Shown: positions 8,993-14,561 of the stretch, piece after piece
How the letters are laid out: each line of letters starts with the position of its first letter
Numbering within the stretch: the stretch's first letter is position 1
Assembly: GCA_003573635.1 (NCBI GenBank)
Contig: QUTJ01031664.1
Coordinates: 1-14,561, forward strand
Length of the DNA stretch: 14,561 bases
From: Goniomonas avonlea
Taxonomy: Eukaryota > Cryptophyceae > Goniomonadida > Goniomonadaceae
Direction: 5' to 3'
Program-made: the position numbers and the translations under genes
The notes under the pieces: generated by a model
Seen by the model: the letters and a program-made list of their open reading frames with translations, nothing else
Database searches by the model: none
What the model was told of the DNA's origin: nothing

Positions 8993-9512
8993 CATGACGC
9001 GATGGCCTGCTGAAAAGAGGAGGCATTCTGGGCATCTGTTTCGTCTGTTTCTGGCTGCCAATGCCTGGTTCGTGTGAGCTGTTGTTTGATATGACCAGCT
9101 GTATAAGGTGCAGTGCGTCGCCGCCCGAGCTGATTGGTATGCCGATCGGGCTGTTTAGGAAGACCAAGACCCATGCGCTGCTGGAATGTCGCCCGTCGTA
9201 CGGTGTCATGTTGATGGAATAAGGTGTTGAATCGCTAAAATCTGGTCGGTTGGCTGCTGGATAGCAACCGAACCTTCAAGACGAGCAGTTTTTGTGTCTG
9301 AAGGCACCGGGCGGGTGACATGTGGACCTCAGCAATCAGCGTTGCTTGAGCAGAAGTGCATGCACTGAGCTGTTTTACCAGCCACAAAGTACAGCGCTAG
9401 CAATAGGCCCTGAACGCAAAGCATGAACACTCAGCAAGCCTACTGAATCACGCACAAGCGCGACAAACCGTGATGAAGGTGGCACTCCAGCATGCGGCGA
9501 CCGGTTCCAAGG

Positions 9513-9548
9513 TTGCATTGGTTGCATTGCTTGCATTGCTTGCATTGG
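9513..9548. repeat. Four tandem copies of a 9 bp unit (ttgcattgg / ttgcattgc)
   Basis: Units read ttgcattgg, ttgcattgc, ttgcattgc, ttgcattgg. They lie just upstream of the decayed ankyrin copy. Confidence 0.9.
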
Positions 9549-9601
9549 CCGCACTTCCTTTTGACTTGGGCTTCAACCGTGCAGTTCTGATCAGTTGTTT
9601 G

Positions 9602-9855
9602 ACGCAGCCCACACGACAACCCCCACAGCGAGCAACACACACAGCAAATCATCGTGAACAAGGTATCGTTTGTTCTTTTTGCAGTCCCACAGCTGACATT
9701 TTCCGCTCTCAGCTCCTCTGCACATCTCTTCATTACACCGAAATGAATCCCAATGATAGAGTGTCCCGTATTGACGGCGGTTCGTGCCGATCCCAACCTA
9801 CAGAATCAGGTCGCAGGGCTTCGGGTCCTTGCACGGTGGTTCGAGCCCAAGAGAA
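9602..9855 (+). pseudogene. Decayed duplicate of ankyrin exons (matches exons 3 end, 4 and 5 start of the gene at 11261)
   Basis: The segment matches 11570-11850 of the ankyrin gene over several exact blocks, including atcgtgaacaagg (exon 3 end and donor), ctcctctgcaca (exon 4 start), ttgacggcgg and tgccgatcccaacct (exon 4 end). It retains the intron with its GT donor and a CTCTCAG acceptor, so it arose from genomic DNA and not from a spliced transcript. Between the ATG of the LHYxxM motif (9743) and ttgacggcgg (9771) the copy is 2 nt shorter than the gene (11709 to 11739), which shifts the frame. The next intron is almost lost, and GFGSLHGG follows as a relic of the GWTSLHVAA of exon 5. Non-functional by this evidence. 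Confidence 0.8.
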
Positions 9856-9859
9856 GTAA

Positions 9860-10140
9860 TTGAACTCGTAGGTCTGTGTGCATTCTTACAGCTTTGTTCT
9901 AGGAGGGCTGATTGCCACGGTGGTCAGTTTGCGACTGGGAGGGGCGATGCTTGCAGAATAAGGGGTTTGGGCGGGTCGGAACTGCATGGTTGAAGTTTGA
10001 GCCAAAGGGCAGTTGAACACTTGGGTTTGAATGTACTCCTGCATTTTTCTTCTGGGAGGGTTGTCAGTTTTCGAAATGGGGGGTATTCGATGCTTGAGCA
10101 GTGACAAATGCAAGCTTGGAATCGCGGTCGCTGCCCCTAA
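9860..10140 (+). repeat. Two further degenerate ankyrin-derived units (about 153 bp period)
   Basis: ttgaactcgtagg at 9860 and ttgaacacttggg at 10013 start two similar stretches. Both continue through ctaggagggctg/ctgggagggttg, then gtcagttt, then gggg...cgatgcttg. The first ends with gcagaataagggg, the same ending as ankyrin exon 4, followed by a relic of the next repeat start. The units look like heavily decayed ankyrin exons. Confidence 0.55.
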
Positions 10141-10347
10141 AAAAATGCTCAAACCTGTCTGAAAAAAATACGAGACGTATCAGCATAACCTTTTTTCATC
10201 ATAGCTGACAGCTTCACAAAGTACAGTTCATAAAAGTACAAGCAATCTTAGGATTGCGGAGTGCACTCGCCAAGCATTCCTGCTGGCTCGGTGTTTTGGA
10301 AATTATATCGGAGCATGGCATTCTCGTCTTGTTTCCGTTGCCCTTTT

Positions 10348-10932
10348 TCACATCAGGCGGCGGCGCTTTGTCTTGATTGTGGTCCTGGCCGAGCTCTCTG
10401 CCAGCCCGACCGAATCCACGAGCGAATCGACGAGCNAATCAGCGGCGAACAACCTTTTTGTCGATGGCGAAGTGGAATCGTGGCAGACAATCGTAGCGTC
10501 TTTGTCGTCGTGATCAAGCGCCTCCAAGAGGCCATCCAACTTCTTGCGCTGATTGCGCGGGGTTGAGGTCGTCGAAGCGATCGTGTCAAGAGCCTCTCTG
10601 AGATCCAGGTCGAAGTCCAACATGAATTGCGGCGAGCAAGGCACACCAGCTCTTGGTGATGGAGGCTCGGTCGGTGGCAGGGNATCTTGGTCCTCTGCGT
10701 CGCAGTAGAAAGCTGGGAAGCCCAGCACCTCGAGTTCGTCAAGCTCGGGTTCGTCAAGCTCGGGTTCGTCAAGCTCCGGCGCAGAGCAAGCACTTTGACC
10801 GTCGCAGCCCTTTTGAGCGTCTCTAGCAGCCCAATCCCTTAGTGCAACAACAGCGCGCCACGTCAGCAGCGCAACAGCAGCTGGGGTAATGACGAGCAGC
10901 GCAGGTACGATGAGGTCCATTTGGGAGAGCAT
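10348..10932 (-). CDS. Small single-pass membrane protein, acidic PELDE repeats, basic C terminus (unknown family)
   Basis: Intronless open frame of 194 residues. The first ATG is at 10932, with a second at 10920. Residues about 6-26 form one hydrophobic segment (LIVPALLVITPAAVALL) followed by Arg, so it is probably a signal anchor or a single membrane helix. Then come a Cys-containing stretch, three tandem PELDE units encoded by a 15 bp repeat, a Pro-rich segment, an acidic helical segment (DFDLDLREALDTI) and a basic end KTKRRRLM. Two codons contain N (10436 and 10683). The N at 10436 falls in a TNG codon, so a stop cannot be excluded. No family recognised. It is divergent from the ankyrin gene. 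Confidence 0.5.
   Translation of the reverse strand: MLSQMDLIVPALLVITPAAVALLTWRAVVALRDWAARDAQKGCDGQSACSAPELDEPELDEPELDELEVLGFPAFYCDAEDQDXLPPTEPPSPRAGVPCSPQFMLDFDLDLREALDTIASTTSTPRNQRKKLDGLLEALDHDDKDATIVCHDSTSPSTKRLFAADXLVDSLVDSVGLAESSARTTIKTKRRRLM
10734..10778 (-). repeat. 15 bp tandem repeat, three copies, encoding PELDE
   Basis: gttcgtcaagctcgg repeats on the plus strand; on the coding strand it gives PELDE three times. Confidence 0.9.
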
Positions 10933-11260
10933 TTTTTGCTTGTTCGGTGTTTTGAAACGGTCGTTTTGGAAGTGGGAAGGTTTTTGTGCAATTGGGATGA
11001 TCCGTCCGGGAGTAGATTTGGTCGATCTCGGAGTGGAGCTCAGCCAAATCTGATCCCACGACAAGTTCAGTGCAATTATTAGAGAACCGGGTAGATTTCG
11101 AGATTCCCAATCTCCGGCCCCTCCAAGGCCCTTCGAAAGCGATTCAAGCGAACGACCAGTCGCAACAACAAACGGTAGTCTACCGACAGCAGTGTAAACG
11201 ATTAGCAAGCAATGAAGTGGCTGTGCCCAGCGTAGGCTTCATCAGCACGGAGAAGCGCGT
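10933..11260. promoter_or_regulatory. Divergent intergenic region, 328 bp
   Basis: Separates the membrane-protein gene (minus) from the ankyrin gene (plus), so both promoters should lie here. No TATA box or known motif is recognised. Confidence 0.45.
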
Positions 11261-14200
11261 ATGTCTGGAGCTCGAAGTACCACTTTAACAAAGGTTGTCA
11301 CGTTTGTGCCTTTCCTCTTCTTTTGACACTGCACTGCAGCTTGATCATGCTCTGCACACCGATCTGCGCGTCGTGAAATTGACGCTCGAGTTTCACAAAG
11401 CGTGTTCAACGGGCAAACTCGATGTGATCAATGTGGTATTGCAGAAGAAATTGGTGCCTGTAGATGCACAGGATCTGGTAGTTACTCGTGATTCAGTGGG
11501 AATGCTAAGTGCTTATGCATTTTCGTGCAGCGTGGATGGGCAGCCCTGCATTTCGTGGCTCGTGACAACCAGCCCAGTGCATGCGCACTTCTGCTCAAGG
11601 CCAAGGCCAACGCGAACATCGTGAACAAGGTGTTCTTTTTGCTTTTGTTTCCAGTGAGCTGACACTTTCGGTTCCCAGTTCCTCTGCACACCACTTCACT
11701 ACGCCTCAATGAAGGGGTACACAGAGGTGTGTTCCATGTTGACGGCGGCTCGTGCCGATCCCAACCTGCAGAATAAGGTATTTAGGCTATCGTAGAGTGC
11801 TGTCCGTGCCTGAACCTGGTTTTAGGAAGGTTGGACCAGTCTGCACGTCGCCGCAGGAAATGGGCACGCCAGGACGCTGGAGAGCCTGGTTGCGGCTGGA
11901 GCGGATGTGAACCGCCCTGACAATGTGCGTGTACAGTGGCTGCTTACAACATCAACCTTAGTTTGAAACAACGCGTTCAGAGTGGGAACACACCCATGCA
12001 CTGGGCGGCCACCATGGGTCATCTCGCGGCTAGTGAATCGCTCCTCCTGCAAGGTGCTGACCTCACGGCTCGCGATCGGGTACGCTGATTGTGTCTCTTG
12101 CACATCTGCCTGTTGTCTATATACCGATTTTTGCGGGTGTATGTGCTCACCCTTCCCCAGAAAGGCAAGAGCCCACTGGAGTCAGCCCGAAAAGACCTTT
12201 TCCGATACTTGGAGCCTGAAAAGCAGCGACGGACCCTGACCTGCACTGCCTGCCATAATCGTCTGAGGTACGCCGGTGCTCTGTAGTGGTGTGAGCTGCA
12301 GTGCTGTGCCGATAGCAGTGACTTGGCCCAAAAGGGCTAGCAGTCGCGTCGAAGTTACCTCGGTTCTGCTCGCAACACCGTCGACACCGTGCGATTTCTG
12401 TCCTGAAGTTAGAGCTAGAACAAACTTCTGCAATGACCACGATTTCTGTCCACGTTAGAGAGCAAGAACAACTTTGCGTTTTCGGCAATGACACCGCGAT
12501 TTCCATCCTCCAAGGTAGACAGACTTCACAGTAACACTTCCGGACAGAGTGCCTTTGGAGCACCGTGGTCGGCTGTGCAATCCGTGCGAGGCCATAGAAA
12601 CGTCCAAGGAGGCCGCGGCTGCAGTGGCACGTGCTGCTGAACGCGAGGCTCAGCTGCAGAAGAGGCAGGCGCTCGCGGTGAGTTAGAGAGGGGGGGGGCA
12701 GACACACACACACACAGAGAGAGAGAGAGTAACAGACACTGACACAGACAGACAGACGCACACACAGATACACAGCGAGAGACAGCACACACACACAGTC
12801 AGACACACACACACACACAACCAGCGAGGCAGAGGCCGCGGCTGCAGTGGCACGTGCTACTGAGCGCGAGGCTCAGCTGCAGAAGAGGCAGGCGCTCGCG
12901 GTGAGTTAGAGAGGGGGGGGACAAACACACACACACACAGAGAGAGAGAGAGAAACAGACACTGACACAGACAGACAGACGCACACACAGATACACAGCG
13001 AGACAGCGCGCGCGCGCGCACACACACACACGGTGCCAGAGGGGGGTAAGGGCGAAGCCATAGAAGCATCCAAGAGGCTGTAACAGAGATCAGGGGCGGA
13101 TCAGGGGTGGAGAACGGGGTAGATAATGGGTCGATAATGCGAATAAGGGAGTAGAAAATGGGCGGGTCTCTCTTTCTCTCCCAGTCTCTCCCTCGCCCTT
13201 CCGCCCCTATCTCCTCGGGAGAGTGCTTGCTTGTTTGACACAGCATGACAGGCAGAGCGTGCGGCGTTTCGCGCTGCCAACCCACCCCTGTCAACCTGCA
13301 AGATATGCGGGTCAGAGTGGGCCGCGGGCGATGCCGACAGCGCTAGTGACAGCGATACCGACAACGACCGTGGAAAAAAGGCGAGCAGGTCAGCGAAAAC
13401 ACAGAAGGTCTGTCCTGCCTGCGTCGAGGACGGAGTTGCTGCACGTGCGAAGCGAGCTGCGGCCGCCAAGCTGCTACGCGAGAGCGTTAAGGTACGCCTC
13501 CCCTCTGCCCCCTGCCTGCCTGCCTGCCTCTCCCTCTCTGCCACTGCGTCTCTCCCTCTGTTGCTGCCAAGCTGCTACGCGAGAGCGTTAAGGTACGCCT
13601 CCTCTCTGCCTCCTGCCTGCCTGCTGGCCTCTCCTTCTCTGCCACTGCAGAGACAGAGGGAGAGGGAGCGAAAGAGAGACAGAGGGGCGAGGTAGACATT
13701 GTCTTTCATATTCCTGACATCCTTGCGTAGCAGGAGCGAGATCGATATTGTCTTTCACGTAGCAGGAGCGAGATCGATATTGTCTTTCAGAGAGAGTGTC
13801 TTTCATATAGAGATATTGTCTTGCTGACACGCTTGCGGGGCAGGAGCGAGAGAAATAAGGTCTTCCTTAGAGAGAGCTATTGCCTTGCATAGAGATATTG
13901 TCTTTCATATTCCTGACACCCTTGCGGAGCAGGAGCATTGTCTTTCGAGAGAGATATTGTCTTTCATATCAAGATCACGTCGTTCATATACCGAGATATT
14001 GTCGTTCATATCGAGATGTTGTCTTTCATATTCCTGACACACTTGCGGAGCAGGAGCGAGAGATATTGTCTTTCAGATCGAGATATTGTCGTTAGATCGA
14101 TATGTTGTTTGTTTTTGAGAGGAGGAGCGAGAGCGAGATTGTCTTTCAGAGAGAGATGCTGTCTTTCATATTGTCTTTCATGTTCCTCACACCAGGAGAG

Positions 14201-14561
14201 TTATTGTCTTTTAGAGAGAGAGAGAGAGAGAGAGAGTTGAGGTCTTTCATATAGAGATATTGTCCTGCTGACACCCTTTGCGGAGCAGGAGCCAGAGAGA
14301 GAGAGAAAGAGAGATAATGTCGTTCAGAGAGAGATATTGTGTTGCTGACACCCTTGCGGAGCAGGAGCGAGGGATGCATTGTCTTTTAGAGAGAGAGTTA
14401 ATGTCTTTCATTTCGAGATAATGTCTTTCGTAGATAATGTCTCTCATAGAGAGATATTTCTCTCATATTCCTGACACCCTTGCGAGCAGGAGCGAGAGCG
14501 CGAAGCTCAACAAATTGCCGCGGCAGAAGCTGTTGCTGCTGCCATTGCTGCCGCTGCGGCT
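11261..14561 (+). CDS. Ankyrin-repeat and double CxxC zinc-finger protein, 3' end outside window
   Basis: Exons: 11261-11293, 11340-11477, 11531-11629, 11679-11777, 11826-11924, 11981-12079, 12161-12267, 12548-12677, 12829-12900 (optional), 13252-13491, 13572-13592 (optional) and 14490 to beyond 14561. All junctions keep frame, giving about 403 residues so far. Start [11 protein letters not shown] is the nearest ATG exon that splices in frame. Residues about 26-189 are five ankyrin repeats ([39 protein letters not shown]). Exons 3-6 are each 99 nt, phase 0, one repeat apiece. Then C217-x2-C220 and C235-x2-C238, an Ala/Glu/Gln-rich coil, C308-x2-C311 and C346-x2-C349 around a Ser/Asp-rich insert, then more Ala-rich coil. 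Ankyrin repeats and Cys4 zinc sites suggest protein binding or a scaffold; no enzyme signature is seen. The full family is not recognised. Confidence 0.8.
12372..12529 (+). repeat. Three diverged tandem copies of a ~55 bp unit in intron 7
   Basis: Units share gcaa(tg)ac-ac, cgatttctgtcc and (gtt)agag-agaacaac blocks. They start near 12372, 12430 and 12485, the last being the most diverged. They fill much of the 280 nt intron before exon 8. Confidence 0.65.
12609..12960 (+). repeat. 223 bp tandem duplication spanning exon 8 end, donor and microsatellite intron
   Basis: The block from gaggccgcggctgcag through gctcgcg, the GTGAGTTAGAGAGG donor, poly-G, (CA)n and (GA)n is present twice. The donor falls at 12678 and again at 12901. 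The second copy encodes the same coil with one substitution (ARAT for ARAA). Confidence 0.92.
12695..12822. repeat. Compound (CA)n/(GA)n/(CAGA)n microsatellite, first copy
   Basis: cacacaca, gagagaga and acagacagac tracts in intron 8. The same compound tract recurs in intron 9. Confidence 0.95.
12921..13032. repeat. Compound microsatellite, second copy, ending in (GC)n(AC)n
   Basis: Same composition as the first copy, but ending in an alternating purine-pyrimidine run of gcgcgcgc then acacacac (about 13006-13032). Confidence 0.95.
13054..13080 (+). repeat. Third, decayed partial copy of exon 8 sequence in intron 9
   Basis: gaagccatagaagcatcc at 13054 matches gaggccatagaaacgtcc at 12588 with a few substitutions. 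It then diverges and meets an in-frame-type taa. Confidence 0.75.
13470..13640 (+). repeat. 101 bp tandem duplication of exon 10 end plus donor
   Basis: gccaagctgctacgcgag followed by agcgttaag and the GTACGCCTCC donor occurs at 13466-13501 and again shifted by 101 bp (donor at 13593). The downstream CT-rich and cctgcctgcctg sequence is repeated too. Confidence 0.92.
13690..14489 (+). repeat. Degenerate minisatellite filling the last intron, with repeated splice-acceptor-like units
   Basis: Irregular repeats of agatattgtctttcatat and of cctgacacccttgcggag followed by caggagcgag. Acceptor-like CAG|GAGC copies end at 13733, 13765, 13843, 13932, 14053, 14288 and 14364, and the copy ending at 14489 is the inferred real acceptor before exon 12. 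Confidence 0.88.

Larger units (their letters stand above)
8866..9590. other. Gene-free stretch of about 0.7 kb upstream of U1-70K
   Basis: Contains the presumed U1-70K promoter, a (CTAG)n tract (8974-8992) and a 9 bp tandem repeat (9513-9548). Short open frames on the minus strand show no domain or compositional sign of coding. Confidence 0.5.

Noticed and set aside
9820-9860. B-box-like ggttcgagccc, possible tRNA
   Set aside because: No pairing arms; the segment is better explained as decayed ankyrin exon sequence.
12147-13029. Minus-strand frames with runs of Cys, Val and Ser
   Set aside because: These translate the (CA)n/(GA)n microsatellites.
13588-14447. Minus-strand frames with repeated MKDxI motifs, possible repeat protein
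   Set aside because: They follow the intron minisatellite in several frames with frequent stops and no splice logic; the plus-strand intron explains the sequence.
13690-14489. CRISPR-like array
   Set aside because: Repeat units are irregular in length and degenerate, without unique spacers, and the locus is eukaryotic.

Overview
This is a nuclear genome fragment from a compact, intron-rich eukaryote, most likely a unicellular protist or alga. I cannot place it more precisely. The coding regions are cut by many short GT-AG introns, most of them 44-110 nt and few much longer. The intergenic spaces are short, (GA)n/(CT)n/(CA)n microsatellites are abundant, and two recognisable genes belong to universal or widespread eukaryotic families (U1-70K and acylaminoacyl-peptidase). 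Isolated N bases at 10436 and 10683 suggest a draft assembly. All gene models below were built by hand from splice signals, reading-frame continuity and family resemblance. No transcript evidence was available.

Layout, left to right: (1) the N-terminal half of an acylaminoacyl-peptidase gene (minus strand, 6 exons, running off the left edge). (2) Divergent from it across a 128 bp shared promoter, a secreted acidic/basic coiled-coil protein of about 485 aa (plus, 6 exons). (3) A small unknown protein of about 94 aa (plus, 5 exons). (4) Convergent with that, an orphan protein with a C-terminal WGR-like region (minus). (5) About 1.1 kb without a gene. (6) U1 snRNP 70 kDa protein (minus, 7 exons), with an RGG/GYGG tail in place of an RS/RE tail. 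(7) About 0.7 kb without a gene. (8) A decayed, intron-containing duplicate of ankyrin exons (plus). (9) A small single-pass membrane protein (minus). (10) A long ankyrin/zinc-finger gene (plus, at least 10 and probably 12 exons, running off the right edge).

No operon-like functional grouping is evident. The genes look like independent housekeeping and lineage-specific loci. The U1-70K gene encodes a core factor for recognising 5' splice sites, which suits this intron-dense genome.

The most striking theme concerns introns. At several independent places a stretch spanning an exon edge has been tandemly copied into the neighbouring intron, with its splice donor or acceptor. The sites are APEH intron 5, ankyrin-gene introns 8, 9 and 10, and an 800 bp minisatellite in the last intron that carries seven extra copies of the 3' splice-site/exon-start sequence. 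In the ankyrin gene the ankyrin exons 3-6 are each exactly 99 nt, phase 0, and encode one 33-residue repeat. The extra exon copies in the coil region are also phase 0. The locus is therefore built so that repeat units can be gained, lost or alternatively spliced without a frameshift, and a decayed sister copy lies about 1.5 kb upstream.
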